Shown in pieces: positions 50,375-59,010 of a stretch of DNA of 61,338 bases. The stretch lies in assembly GCF_014647515.1 (NCBI RefSeq), contig NZ_BMPI01000069.1, positions 1-61,338 on the forward strand, read 5' to 3'. This DNA is from Dactylosporangium sucinum (GTDB taxonomy: Bacteria > Actinomycetota > Actinomycetes > Mycobacteriales > Micromonosporaceae). A program made the translations under genes and the position numbers. How positions within the stretch are numbered: position 1 is the first letter of the stretch; each line of letters begins with the position of its first letter. The notes beneath the pieces were generated by a model, which had not been told where the DNA came from, searched no databases, and worked only from the letters and a program-made list of their open reading frames with translations.

Positions 50375-51162
50375 CAGTCCCGCACGCTAGCGGACTCGGC
50401 CGCCGGGTGACAGGTCGGGTCGGCGGCGCGGCGCTCGACGAGCGCCTCGATGCCGTCGAGCAGCCGGTCGAGGCCGAACTCGAACTCCTCGTCGGGGTCG
50501 CCCGGCGGCAGGTCCAGGACGCCCGACTTGATCAACTCGCCGACCGCTGGGAACCGCGCGGGATCCACCAGCCGGGTGAGCAGCCGGCCGTAGGTCTGGA
50601 TCGCCTCGTCGGGGGTGGTGCCCGCCGCCTCGGCCGACGCGGTCATGTCGGCGGTCATCAGCGCCCAGTTCCGCACGTGGCCGGCCACCGTCATGATCGT
50701 CGACAGCTTCTCGTGCTCCATGAGGCCGGTGCCGCGCAGCACGGTGAGCCCGTAGTCCATCCAGCCGATCTGGTTGGGGGTGAGCGGGGGGCCGGTGAGC
50801 GGCACCCGCACCACCCACGGGACGCTGCGCAGCAGGACGAGGTGGTCGCGGGCGAAGCGGGTCAGGCCGGCGCGCCAGCCCTCACCGTCGACCGGCAGCG
50901 GCGCGGGGCCGATCGCGGCGTCCACCATGAGGTCGAGCAGCTCCTGCTTGGCGGTCACGTATCGGTACAGCGACATGGTCGCGGCACCGAGCTCGGACGC
51001 CACCCGGCCCATCGACACCGCGGCGAGGCCGTCGGTCGTCGCCACCTTCACGCCCGCGGCGACGATCCCGTCCAGCGTGAGGCCGGGCTTCGGCCCCTTG
51101 CCGGGCCGGGCGCGCAGCCCCCAGGCGGCGGCCAGGCTCGCGGGGATCGTGTCGTCAGTCAT
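50374..51162 (-). CDS. TetR/AcrR-family repressor of the adjacent ABC exporter
   Basis: A 262-residue regulator with the helix-turn-helix in the first third: GIVAAGVKVATTDGLAAVSM, then GRVASELGAATMSLYRYVTAKQELL, and a TetR_C ligand-binding domain after residue 95. It is divergent from a DrrAB-type exporter, and two perfect-arm palindromes lie in the 80-nt gap, so it very likely represses both directions and is released by an exported drug or metabolite. A TAGAAT -10 (51177-51172) ends 9 nt from its ATG, so its mRNA has almost no leader. Confidence 0.93.
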   Translation of the reverse strand: MTDDTIPASLAAAWGLRARPGKGPKPGLTLDGIVAAGVKVATTDGLAAVSMGRVASELGAATMSLYRYVTAKQELLDLMVDAAIGPAPLPVDGEGWRAGLTRFARDHLVLLRSVPWVVRVPLTGPPLTPNQIGWMDYGLTVLRGTGLMEHEKLSTIMTVAGHVRNWALMTADMTASAEAAGTTPDEAIQTYGRLLTRLVDPARFPAVGELIKSGVLDLPPGDPDEEFEFGLDRLLDGIEALVERRAADPTCHPAAESASVRD

Positions 51163-51171
51163 TGACTCAGC

Positions 51172-51177
51172 ATTCTA
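51172..51177 (-). promoter_or_regulatory. Candidate -10 of the tetR gene
   Basis: On the minus strand TAGAAT sits 9 nt before the tetR ATG. The first operator (51181-51199) begins 4 nt upstream of it and would overlap the -35 region, fitting autorepression. Confidence 0.5.
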
Positions 51178-51180
51178 CTT

Positions 51181-51199
51181 CTGCGTATAACTTACGCAG
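51181..51199. promoter_or_regulatory. TetR operator 1
   Basis: CTGCGTA-TAACT-TACGCAG, a palindrome with perfect 7-bp arms in the tetR/ABC intergenic gap. It shares the half-site TGCGTA with operator 2, located 4 nt away. Confidence 0.85.
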
Positions 51200-51202
51200 T
51201 AG

Positions 51203-51219
51203 TGCGTATGACATACGCA
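51203..51219. promoter_or_regulatory. TetR operator 2
   Basis: TGCGTAT-GAC-ATACGCA, a palindrome with perfect 7-bp arms, 24 nt upstream of the ABC ATPase start. Centre-to-centre distance to operator 1 is 21 bp, about two helical turns, so two dimers could bind on one DNA face. Confidence 0.85.
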
Positions 51220-51242
51220 ATAACCATACAGGGGGAGCCGTC

Positions 51243-52196
51243 ATGGCAGACGACCTCGCGATCGAGGCGACCGGCCTCGCGAAGTCCTACGGCAAGCTCA
51301 AGGTCCTCACCGGCGTCGACCTGCGGGTCGCGCCGGGCACGGTGTTCTCGCTGCTCGGGCCGAACGGCGCCGGCAAGACCACGGCCGTGCGCATCCTGGC
51401 CACGCTCATGCGCCCCGACGCCGGGACCGCGCGCGTCGCCGGCCACGACGTCGTGGCGCAGCGTCACCTCGTCCGCCGCCGGATCAGCCTCACGGGGCAG
51501 TACGCGGCGGTGGACGGCCTGCAGACCGGCTTCGAGAACCTGCGGATGATGGGCCGGCTCAGCGGCCTGTCGCGGGGCGCGGCCAACCACCGCGCCGGCG
51601 AGCTCCTGGAGCGGTTCGGGCTCACCGCCGCCGCCCACCGCCGGGTGGGCACCTACTCCGGCGGCATGCGGCGCCGGCTCGACCTCGCCGCCGGGCTGGT
51701 CGGGCAGCCGGCGGTGATCTTCCTCGACGAGCCGACGACCGGACTCGACCTGCCCAGCCGGCAGGCGATGTGGGAGGTCATCGGCGGGCTCGTCGACGCC
51801 GGGGTCACCGTGTTCCTGACCACGCAGTACCTGGAGGAAGCCGACCAGCTCGCGGACCGCATCGCCGTCGTGGACCACGGCCGGGTGGTCGCCGAGGGGA
51901 GCCCGGCCGAGCTCAAGCGCCGCTTCGGCGACCAGCGCCTGGATCTCGACCTGTCCTCCGGCGACGCCTGGCGCGCCGCGTTCGCCCTCCTCGGCGACCG
52001 GGTCGTGCAGCACGACGCCGAGCGCCTCACGCTGGGCGTCACCACGGACGGCAGCGCCGCGCACGTCCGCTCGGTCCTCGACGAGATCGACCCGCACCGC
52101 TCGGCGGTCCGCCGCTTCTCGTTGCACAGCGCGACCCTCGACGACGTCTTCCTGACCCTGACCGCCTCGTCCTCGAAGGAGCCCGCCCATGTCTAG
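51243..52196 (+). CDS. DrrA-type ABC transporter ATP-binding protein
   Basis: A 317-residue ATPase of the daunorubicin-resistance (DrrA) export family. Walker A is LLGPNGAGKTTAVRIL, the Q-loop is near SLTGQYAAVD, the signature is TYSGGMRRRLDLA, and Walker B is VIFLDEPTTGLDLPSR, followed by the switch-His region TTQYLEEADQLADRI. The C-terminal extension (about residues 230-317) is typical of DrrA. GGGGGAG precedes ATG 51243. The stop overlaps the permease start by 8 nt. Expression is probably controlled by the TetR operators at 51181-51219. Confidence 0.95.
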   Translation: MADDLAIEATGLAKSYGKLKVLTGVDLRVAPGTVFSLLGPNGAGKTTAVRILATLMRPDAGTARVAGHDVVAQRHLVRRRISLTGQYAAVDGLQTGFENLRMMGRLSGLSRGAANHRAGELLERFGLTAAAHRRVGTYSGGMRRRLDLAAGLVGQPAVIFLDEPTTGLDLPSRQAMWEVIGGLVDAGVTVFLTTQYLEEADQLADRIAVVDHGRVVAEGSPAELKRRFGDQRLDLDLSSGDAWRAAFALLGDRVVQHDAERLTLGVTTDGSAAHVRSVLDEIDPHRSAVRRFSLHSATLDDVFLTLTASSSKEPAHV

Positions 52197-52959
52197 CGCG
52201 ATGTCCGGTGCGGCCGTGCAGTGGATCACCATGGGCGGCCGCTCGCTCCGCCTGGGCCGCCGCAACGTCGACGCCCTGCTGATGTCGGTCGCGTTGCCGG
52301 TGATGCTGATGGTGGTCTTCGTCTACCTGTTCGGCGGCGCCATCCAGACCGGCACGGAGTACGTCACGTACGTCGTCCCGGGCGTCATGCTGCTGTGCGT
52401 CTCGTTCGGCTCGGCGATGACGGCGGTGTCGGTGGCCAACGACATGTCCGAGGGCATCGTCGACCGGTTCCGCTCGCTCGACGTCGGCGGCGCGGCCGTG
52501 CTCGCGGGTCACGTCACCGCGAGCCTGGCCCGCAACGTGCTGTCCAGCGCGCTGGTGTTCGGGGTGGCGTTCCTGCTCGGGTTCCGGCCCAGGGCCGACG
52601 CCGGGCAGTGGCTCGCCGCCGCCGGCGTCCTGGTGCTCGTCATCGCCGCGGTGTCGTGGCTGGCGGCCGCGCTCGGCCTGCTGGCCCGCTCGCCCGAGGC
52701 GGCCAGCGGCTACACCTTCTTCATCACGTTCCTGCCGTACGCCAGCAGCGCCTTCGTCCCGATCGACACGATGCCGTCGTGGCTGCGCGGCTTCGCGAGC
52801 AGCCAGCCGGTCACCCCGATCACCGAGAGCCTGCGCGGCCTGCTGCTCGACCAGCCCGTCGGGGACGCGCCGTGGCGGGCGGTCGCCTGGTGCGTGGGCA
52901 TCATGGCCGTCGCGATCGTGGCCGCCGCGGTGCTGTTCAAGGCCCGCACTCGCACGTAG
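52189..52959 (+). CDS. DrrB-type ABC-2 transporter permease
   Basis: A 256-residue integral membrane permease with six predicted helices (SVALPVMLMVVFVYLFGG, YVVPGVMLLCVSFGSAMTAV, NVLSSALVFGVAFLLGF, GVLVLVIAAVSWLAAALGLLA, YTFFITFLPYASSAF and VGIMAVAIVAAAVLF). ABC2 signatures include NDMSEGIVDRFRSLD and FVPIDTMPSWLRGFASSQPVTPI. It forms the export channel with the upstream ATPase, and translation is coupled by the 8-nt overlap. The drug or metabolite exported is unknown. Confidence 0.94.
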   Translation: MSSAMSGAAVQWITMGGRSLRLGRRNVDALLMSVALPVMLMVVFVYLFGGAIQTGTEYVTYVVPGVMLLCVSFGSAMTAVSVANDMSEGIVDRFRSLDVGGAAVLAGHVTASLARNVLSSALVFGVAFLLGFRPRADAGQWLAAAGVLVLVIAAVSWLAAALGLLARSPEAASGYTFFITFLPYASSAFVPIDTMPSWLRGFASSQPVTPITESLRGLLLDQPVGDAPWRAVAWCVGIMAVAIVAAAVLFKARTRT

Positions 52960-53049
52960 CGGGTCGTGGAACCGCGTTATGTGAGGGTTTCGCGGATTTT
53001 TCCAGGGTTCGTCCGCAGCGGGCGGCATCGATCCGTATTCCGCGGTACC

Positions 53050-54948
53050 GTGGCGCCGCACTGGGGAAGGAACAGCGCGTTCCCGCACCGGCCTGCGCCG
53101 GCTGCGGGGGCGCCCAAGGAAAGGAAAAATCCCATCCAATCGAGGAGGTTGCTCTCCGCGCTCGCCGCCGCGCTCGTCGCCGGCACCCTGCTCGCCGCGC
53201 ATCCCGCGCAGGCCGAGCCGGTGCCCGACGGCGGTGGCTACGCCAACGCCGGGGCACATGACGCGGGGTCGTCGCAGCGCGGCCGTGCGCAGGCGCCCGG
53301 ACCGCAGTACTCGGTCTACGGCATCGACGTCTCCAGCCACAACCACACGACGCAGTTCCCGAACATCAACTGGGCGGCCCAGGCCGCTGCGGGAGTCAAG
53401 TTCGCGTACGTGAAGTCCACGGAGGCGCAGAACTACATCAACCCCTACTTCAAGCAGGACAACGCCGACGCGAAGAAGGCCGGCATCCTGACCGGCGCCT
53501 ACACGTTCGGCCGTCCGGACAAGCGCGACCCCGTCGGCGACGCGAACTACATGATCGACAACTCCGACTGGGTGAACGACTCGAAGACGCTGGTGCCGGT
53601 CCTCGACCTGGAGTGGCCGTATTTCACCACCGTCAACAGCTGCTACAACCTGACCGTCGCCGAGATGCGCGACTGGATCCAGCGGTTCCTCGACCAGGTC
53701 AAGGTCCGGATCGGGCGCGACGCCATGATCTACACGGCCGCGGGCTGGTGGAACGTGTGCGTCGGCAACACCACGCAGTTCGCCAACTACCCGCTCGACG
53801 CCGCGACCTGGAGCGGCACCGCGCCGGTCCTGCCGATGGGCTGGACCAACTGGACGGTCTGGCAGTGGGCGAGCGGTGACCACACCCAGGAGGGCAACTA
53901 CGACAAGCTGGTCTTCAACGGCGACCTCGCCGGCCTGAAGCAGAAGCTTGCCGGCGTCGACCCGCCACCCCCGCTGACCTCCGGACCCGTCGTGGTCAAC
54001 CAGGGCAGCACCGGCGTGAACCTCTACGCCAACGCGGGCGGCGCGCTCGTCGAGCGCACCTGGCGGACCGGCGTCGGCTGGTCCAGCTGGTCCAACTTCG
54101 GCGGCGGCCTCGCCGGCCGTCCGTACGTGTTCCAGCACCCGCAGGGGTCGCTGGAGATCTACGCCCGCGCGACGAACGGGCGCCTCCTGCAGAAGTACTT
54201 CGCGGGTGGCAAGTGGTCGGGGTGGAACGACCTCGGCGGCTCGCTCGCCGGCGACCCGGTCGTGATGTACAGCCCGCGGTATGGATCGACAGAGATCTAC
54301 GCTCGCGGGACCAACGGCCAGATCGTGCAGAAGTACTACGCGGGCGGCTCGTGGTCGGGCTGGGTCGACCAGGGCGGCACGCCGAGCGGCGACCCCGCCC
54401 TGCTGTACAACCCGACCTACCAGACGACCGAGGTCTACGTCCGGGGCACCGACGGGAAGCTGTGGCAGAAGTACTACGCCACGTCGTGGTCGAAGTGGAA
54501 CGACCTCGGCGGCTCGCTCGCCGGGGACCCGACGGTGTTCCTCAGCCCGGTCTACAACACGACCGAGATCTACGCACGCAGCTCGGCCGGTCGCCTCGCG
54601 CAGAAGTACTACGCGGTGTCGAACGGCTGGTCGGCGTGGAAGGACCTGGGCGACAGCACCAACACCATCACCGGTGACCCGGTGCTGGTCTACAACCCGG
54701 CCTACAAGTCGACCGAGGTCTACGCCAGCGCCAACGGCAAGCTCGTCTACACGCTGTACCTGCCGGGCGGCTGGTACCCGTTCAAGAACCTGGGCGGCGC
54801 GCTCGGGACCCTGGACGTGTCCGTGCTCGTCAACAACGCGACCGCGAACACGGAGGCCTACGGCGTCGAGCCGGACGGCGACCTGGTTCGCATCGTGTAC
54901 AGCAGGAGCCAGGGCACCTGGGGCACCTGGACGAACGTCATGCAGTAA
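53050..54948 (+). CDS. Secreted GH25 muramidase with seven-repeat PLL-like beta-propeller
   Basis: A secreted lysozyme-type hydrolase cleaving the MurNAc-GlcNAc bond. The signal peptide core is RRLLSALAAALVAGTLLAAH followed by PAQA. The GH25 domain starts at YGIDVSSHN (catalytic Asp) with FAYVKSTEAQNYINPYF and VLDLEWP (DxE catalytic pair). Seven C-terminal repeats such as STEIYARGTNGQIVQKYYAG and TEVYVRGTDGKLWQKYY resemble fucose-binding PLL/DUF346 propellers. The start is unclear: GTG 53050 gives a long n-region, while AAGGAAAGGA (53116-53125) is spaced 8 nt from an in-frame ATC at 53134, directly before the signal peptide. An adjacent TTG at 53149 has no spacing from GAGGAGG. Confidence 0.9.
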   Translation: MAPHWGRNSAFPHRPAPAAGAPKERKNPIQSRRLLSALAAALVAGTLLAAHPAQAEPVPDGGGYANAGAHDAGSSQRGRAQAPGPQYSVYGIDVSSHNHTTQFPNINWAAQAAAGVKFAYVKSTEAQNYINPYFKQDNADAKKAGILTGAYTFGRPDKRDPVGDANYMIDNSDWVNDSKTLVPVLDLEWPYFTTVNSCYNLTVAEMRDWIQRFLDQVKVRIGRDAMIYTAAGWWNVCVGNTTQFANYPLDAATWSGTAPVLPMGWTNWTVWQWASGDHTQEGNYDKLVFNGDLAGLKQKLAGVDPPPPLTSGPVVVNQGSTGVNLYANAGGALVERTWRTGVGWSSWSNFGGGLAGRPYVFQHPQGSLEIYARATNGRLLQKYFAGGKWSGWNDLGGSLAGDPVVMYSPRYGSTEIYARGTNGQIVQKYYAGGSWSGWVDQGGTPSGDPALLYNPTYQTTEVYVRGTDGKLWQKYYATSWSKWNDLGGSLAGDPTVFLSPVYNTTEIYARSSAGRLAQKYYAVSNGWSAWKDLGDSTNTITGDPVLVYNPAYKSTEVYASANGKLVYTLYLPGGWYPFKNLGGALGTLDVSVLVNNATANTEAYGVEPDGDLVRIVYSRSQGTWGTWTNVMQ

Positions 54949-54965
54949 CGCTCGACGGTTCTGCG

Positions 54966-54998
54966 CGGCGGCGTGGCCCTTCCCGGGTCACGCCGCCG
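54966..54998. terminator. Bidirectional terminator between the muramidase and msrB
   Basis: CGGCGGCGTGGCCC (54966-54979) pairs with GGGTCACGCCGCCG (54985-54998) over 14 bp with one G-T pair and loop TTCCC. On the plus strand TCGTTTGCG follows. Confidence 0.8.
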
Positions 54999-55008
54999 TC
55001 GTTTGCGC

Positions 55009-55413
55009 CTATCGGGGGTCGAGCTTGATCGACAGGCTGTTGACGCAGTGGCGGGTGTTCTTCTCGGTCATCCGCTCGCCGCGGAAGACGTGGCCGAGGT
55101 GCGAGTCGCAGCGGGCGCAGCGGATCTCGGTGCGGACCATGCCGTGGGAGCGGTCCTCGATCTCCTTGACGGTGCCGGGGATGGCGTCGTCGAAGCTCGG
55201 CCAGCCGCAGTGCGAGTCGAACTTCGTCGTGCTGTCGAACAACTGCGCGCCGCACGCCCGGCAGCGGTACACGCCGTCGGCCTTGGTGTCGACGTACTCG
55301 CCGCTCCACGGCGCCTCGGTGCCGGCACGGCGCAGCACCCGGAACTCGTCCGGGGACAGCCGCACCCGCCATTCCTCGTCGGTCGTGGGCAGGCTGACAA
55401 GTGGCTCGGTCAT
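55009..55413 (-). CDS. msrB: Peptide-methionine (R)-S-oxide reductase
   Basis: A 134-residue MsrB that reduces the R-epimer of methionine sulfoxide in proteins. It carries two zinc Cys pairs, CRAC (about residue 51) and CARC (about 99), HCGWPSFDD with substrate-binding residues, HLGHVF, and the catalytic Cys in TRHCVNSLSIKL. Length is standard. It is convergent with the muramidase and corresponds to Rv2674, the right end of the conserved backbone. Confidence 0.97.
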   Translation of the reverse strand: MTEPLVSLPTTDEEWRVRLSPDEFRVLRRAGTEAPWSGEYVDTKADGVYRCRACGAQLFDSTTKFDSHCGWPSFDDAIPGTVKEIEDRSHGMVRTEIRCARCDSHLGHVFRGERMTEKNTRHCVNSLSIKLDPR

Positions 55414-55558
55414 GCCTCAACGGTAGGCCGAGGCATGGGCGGCGACCATTACGGCTCACGAACGCGCCGGGCGCCCCGTGACGTCGGCCGGGCTGGCTCG
55501 TTGAGCCGCCCGAAAGCCGTAATTCGGACTTTTAGGATTTCTCGGGGTGGGCGAGTCG

Positions 55559-56221
55559 ATGAGGTTGCTCTACAAGGCGGTGGCCGCCGGTGCCGTGGGC
55601 GCGGCCGGCCTGACCGCGCTGGCGGCGCCGGCCGAGGCGGCCGCGGCGCACCGGGCCGACGGATGCGACCTGCTGCGGGGCGCGCTGTCGCTGTGCGAGA
55701 CCTCGTCGCCCGGCTCGACCTCGTACGGCGGTGCCGACGACGACGGCTACGGCGCTGCTCATCCCGGCACGCACACGTGGGGCGACTGGTCCCCGCACTC
55801 GTCCGGCCCGGCGTCCGGCTCCGGTCACGGCACTGCGGGTGGCGGCTCGGGCAGCGGCGTGCCTGGCGGCGGCGGTTCTGCCAGCGGGACGCCCGGCGGT
55901 GGCGGCGTGACCGGTGTGCCGGGTGGGTCCGGCGGCTCCGGTGGCGTGACCGGGGTGCCGGCGGGCGGCGCGGGCTCGTCCCCGGGTGGCAGCGGGACGG
56001 CGGCGGCATTCGGGGAGCTTCCGGTGACGGGTACGTCGTCGCCGCTGCTCACCACGGTCGGCTTCGCGTTGATCGTCGGCGGTGCCGGGATTCTCTACCT
56101 CACCCGCCTGGGCGACCGTGGTGAGGAGGGGGAGGCGCCACGGGTACCGTCGCCTCGTGATCGGCGTCCGGCGCCGAATCGCCGCCGCCGGCCCCAGCCG
56201 CAGCCGACCCGCCGCGGCTGA
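55559..56221 (+). CDS. LPXTG-type surface protein, Gly/Ser-rich
   Basis: A 220-residue exported protein. The signal peptide (MRLLYKAVAAGAVGAAGLTA, cleavage near AEA) leads to a short region with a Cys pair (CDLLRGALSLC), then a low-complexity Gly/Ser/Val/Pro repeat (GGSG, GVTGVPGG units). The sorting signal is LPVTG (about residue 160), followed by a hydrophobic helix (LLTTVGFALIVGGAGILYL) and an Arg-rich tail that is unusually long (about 40 residues). It should be covalently attached to peptidoglycan by a sortase elsewhere. ATG 55559 is preferred, with GTG 55547 possible. Its role is unknown. Confidence 0.82.
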   Translation: MRLLYKAVAAGAVGAAGLTALAAPAEAAAAHRADGCDLLRGALSLCETSSPGSTSYGGADDDGYGAAHPGTHTWGDWSPHSSGPASGSGHGTAGGGSGSGVPGGGGSASGTPGGGGVTGVPGGSGGSGGVTGVPAGGAGSSPGGSGTAAAFGELPVTGTSSPLLTTVGFALIVGGAGILYLTRLGDRGEEGEAPRVPSPRDRRPAPNRRRRPQPQPTRRG

Positions 56222-56248
56222 CACCCCGCCGGCGCGCGCGTCGCGGGT

Positions 56249-56254
56249 TAGAGT
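56249..56254 (+). promoter_or_regulatory. Candidate -10 for a leaderless polymerase mRNA
   Basis: TAGAGT ends 7 nt before ATG 56262, matching TANNNT spacing of leaderless actinobacterial transcripts. No Shine-Dalgarno at useful distance is visible. Confidence 0.45.
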
Positions 56255-56261
56255 CCGAGGC

Positions 56262-57284
56262 ATGGCCGATGCGCTGGAGATCGAGGTCGCGGGCCGGTCG
56301 GTCCGGCTGACCAGCCCCGACAAGGTGTACTTCCCGGAGCGTGGCTTCACCAAGCGGGACGTCTTCGAGTACTACCTGGCCGTCGGTGACGGCATCATGC
56401 GAGCCCTGGGCAACCGCCCGACGACCCTCCAGCGGTTCCCGGAGGGCATCGGCGGCGAGATGTTCTTCCAGAAGCGCGTCCCGACGAGGGGTGTGCCACC
56501 GTGGATCGAGAAGGCGCAGATCGCGTTCCCGAGCGGCCGCAAGGCCGACGAGCTCTGCCCGGCCGACCTGGCCCACGTGGCGTGGGCGGCCCAGATGGGC
56601 ACGATCGTCTTCCACCCCTGGCCCGTCCGGCGCGCGGCGGTGGACAACCCGGACGAGCTGCGCATCGACCTCGATCCCCAGCCGGGCACCGACTTCGCCG
56701 ACGCCGCGGTGGTGGCGGGCGAGCTGAAGGCCATCCTGGACGAGCTGGGCTTCGCCGGCTGGCCCAAGACCTCCGGCGGCCGAGGCGTCCACGTCTACGT
56801 CCGCATTCGTCCACAGTGGACCTTCGTGGAGGCGCGGCGGGCGGTGATAGCGCTGGCGCGCGAGCTGGAGCGCCGCCGCCCCGACCTGGCCACGACCAGC
56901 TGGTGGAAGGAGGAGCGCGGCGAGCGCGTCTTCATCGACTTCAACCAGATGGCCCGCGACCGCACGATCGCCTGCGCCTACTCCCTGCGCGCCAACGCAC
57001 GGGCGACGGCATCGACCCCGCTGACCTGGGAAGAACTCCCGGACGTCGACCCGAACGACTTCGACCTGCGCACGGTCCCCGAGCGCTTCGCGAAGCTGGG
57101 CGACCCGCACGCGGCCATCGACGACCACGCGCACGACATCACGCCCCTGCTGGAGTGGGCCGAGCGCGACGCGGCGAACGGCCAGGGCGACATGCCGTAC
57201 CCCCCGGAGTACCCGAAGATGGAGGGCGAGCCCATGCGCGTCCAACCCAGCCGGGCCCGCCGCCCGGTGGAGGAACCGTCCTGA
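56262..57284 (+). CDS. Archaeo-eukaryotic primase-type DNA polymerase (PrimPolC / LigD-polymerase family)
   Basis: A 340-residue stand-alone polymerase of the LigD-Pol/PrimPol family. Metal and nucleotide residues lie in LRIDLDPQPGTDF (DLD), the conserved segment WPKTSGGRGVHVYVRI, and VFIDFNQMARDRTIACAYSLRA. The N-terminal core is VRLTSPDKVYFPERGFTKRD. Length matches mycobacterial Prim-PolC rather than the LigD fusion. With the LigC-like ligase and DNA glycosylase 2-5 kb away it could fill short gaps in excision repair. A leaderless-like TAGAGT precedes it. Confidence 0.92.
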   Translation: MADALEIEVAGRSVRLTSPDKVYFPERGFTKRDVFEYYLAVGDGIMRALGNRPTTLQRFPEGIGGEMFFQKRVPTRGVPPWIEKAQIAFPSGRKADELCPADLAHVAWAAQMGTIVFHPWPVRRAAVDNPDELRIDLDPQPGTDFADAAVVAGELKAILDELGFAGWPKTSGGRGVHVYVRIRPQWTFVEARRAVIALARELERRRPDLATTSWWKEERGERVFIDFNQMARDRTIACAYSLRANARATASTPLTWEELPDVDPNDFDLRTVPERFAKLGDPHAAIDDHAHDITPLLEWAERDAANGQGDMPYPPEYPKMEGEPMRVQPSRARRPVEEPS

Positions 57285-57301
57285 CCGCAGGGGCGGAGAC
57301 G

Positions 57302-58912
57302 TTACTTGTCGCAGGTGAGGTTGGCGCCCGGGACGCGTAGGTCGATCAGGTAGCGGTTGACGGCGTCGATGATGCAGCCGGTCTTCGGGTATGCGGTGTG
57401 GCCCTCGCCCTTCCAGGTGACCAGCGTGCCGACGCCGAGCATCTTGGCCAGGGCGGGGGCCTGCTCGTACGGGGTTGCCGGGTCGCCGAGGGTGCCGATC
57501 ACCACGATCGGGGCGGAGCCGGTGGCCGCGCCGGCTGGGTACGGGTCGCGCTTGCCGGGCCACTGGGCGCAGATCAGGTTCAGGGCCAGCGAGCCGCCGA
57601 ACAGTGGGTACTTCTGGCGCCACTGGGACTGCAGGGCGCGGGCCTGCTCGACCGTCGGGGTGTCGTCGCTGTCCGCGCAGCCCACGGCGGCGTTGGCGTC
57701 GAACATGTTGGTGTAGTTGCCCGACGGGTCGCGCTCCGCGTAGGAGTCGGCCAGTTTGAACAGGCCGTCGGCGTTGCCGGACCGCAGGTCCTGCATCGCC
57801 TGGGCCAGCTCGCGCCAGCTCGACTCGCTGTAGAGCGAGGACACCACGGCCGTGAACACCCAGCCGGCCGTCGCCTTGCGACCGCCCTTGCCCGCCACCG
57901 GGGCCGTGCGGGAGTCCGCGATCGCCTTGGTGACCACCGCCCGGGCGTCGGGGCCGATGGGGCAGGAGGTGGCGTTGGCCCGGCACCAGGTGGCGAAGTT
58001 GTTGAAGGCCAGCTCGAAGCCGGCCGCCTGCTTCTCGGCCGAGTCCTGCGTCGACAGCGTCGGGTCGACGGCGCCGTCGAGGACCAGGGCGCGGACGTTC
58101 TTCGGGAACAGCTGGGCGTAGACGGCGCCGAGGAGGGTGCCGTAGCTATAGCCCAGGTAGGTGAGCTGGGACTCGCCCACGGCGGCGCGCAGCGCGTCCA
58201 TGTCGCGGGCGGTCTGCTCCGTCGAGTAGTAGCGCAGCGCGTCACCGTACTTGGTGCCGCAGCTCTGGGCCAGCTTGCGGGCCAGCGTGACGCTCTGCTG
58301 GAACTGCTCGTCGGACACCGGGTCGGGGTCGATGCCGAAGTTGGCGTCGAGGTCGGCGTTGGAGAAGCACTTCACCGGCGACGACCGGCCGACGCCGCGC
58401 GGGTCGAAGCCGATGACGTCGAAGCGCCGCAGGACCTCCGCCGGCAGGTACACCGAGCGATACACCCCGTAGTCGAAGCCCGACGCGCCCGGCCCACCCG
58501 GGTTGATGAACAGCGAGCCCACCCGGTCGCGCTGGGTCGTCGAGCGGCCGCGGACCAGGGCGACGTCGAACGTGCCCGAGTCCTTCGGGTGCTCCCAGTC
58601 CTGCGGCACCTTCACCGTGGCGCAGCTGAACGTCACGTTCTGCGGCGGGGACGGGAAGACCGCCTTGTACGCCTCCGGGCACGGCTTCCAGTCGGCCGGC
58701 GCGATCGGCACCCCGGAGCTGGTCGCCGACGGCTGGACGGACGCCTTGGGCAGCGGCCGGCCGGCGGTCGGGACGGTCCACCGGGTGTCGGGCGCGATGC
58801 AGCCGCCGAGCAGCGCCGCGACGACGAGCAGGGGAACGAGACCGGCGAGCCGTCGGCGGAGGCGATGGTGGATCAAGGAAACCCTGCCAGAGGGGAGGCG
58901 GCGGTGGCTCAC
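57302..58912 (-). CDS. Secreted alpha/beta-hydrolase lipoprotein, TAP/Hip1-like aminopeptidase family
   Basis: A roughly 536-residue hydrolase with a lipoprotein signal (HHRLRRRLAGLVPLLVVAALL then GGC lipobox). The alpha/beta-hydrolase fold has NPGGPGASGF (oxyanion), Ser in YLGYSYGTLLGAV (GxSxG), Asp in GTLGDPATPYEQA and His in WKGEGHTAYPKTGC, with the C-terminal TAP-like extension. Family members are tripeptidyl aminopeptidases such as Streptomyces Tap or mycobacterial Hip1. The start is uncertain: GTG 58912 or TTG 58876. It separates the PrimPolC-like and LigC-like genes. The upstream 250 bases contain tandem repeats. Confidence 0.9.
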   Translation of the reverse strand: MSHRRLPSGRVSLIHHRLRRRLAGLVPLLVVAALLGGCIAPDTRWTVPTAGRPLPKASVQPSATSSGVPIAPADWKPCPEAYKAVFPSPPQNVTFSCATVKVPQDWEHPKDSGTFDVALVRGRSTTQRDRVGSLFINPGGPGASGFDYGVYRSVYLPAEVLRRFDVIGFDPRGVGRSSPVKCFSNADLDANFGIDPDPVSDEQFQQSVTLARKLAQSCGTKYGDALRYYSTEQTARDMDALRAAVGESQLTYLGYSYGTLLGAVYAQLFPKNVRALVLDGAVDPTLSTQDSAEKQAAGFELAFNNFATWCRANATSCPIGPDARAVVTKAIADSRTAPVAGKGGRKATAGWVFTAVVSSLYSESSWRELAQAMQDLRSGNADGLFKLADSYAERDPSGNYTNMFDANAAVGCADSDDTPTVEQARALQSQWRQKYPLFGGSLALNLICAQWPGKRDPYPAGAATGSAPIVVIGTLGDPATPYEQAPALAKMLGVGTLVTWKGEGHTAYPKTGCIIDAVNRYLIDLRVPGANLTCDK

Positions 58913-59010
58913 GGACGGCCCGCCGGCGGTGCGGCGGACCCGACTCCAGGATGCCTGGCCGGTGCGTGGGCGGTCACGACTCAAGGATGCCTTGCCGACC
59001 GGAGCCGCGG

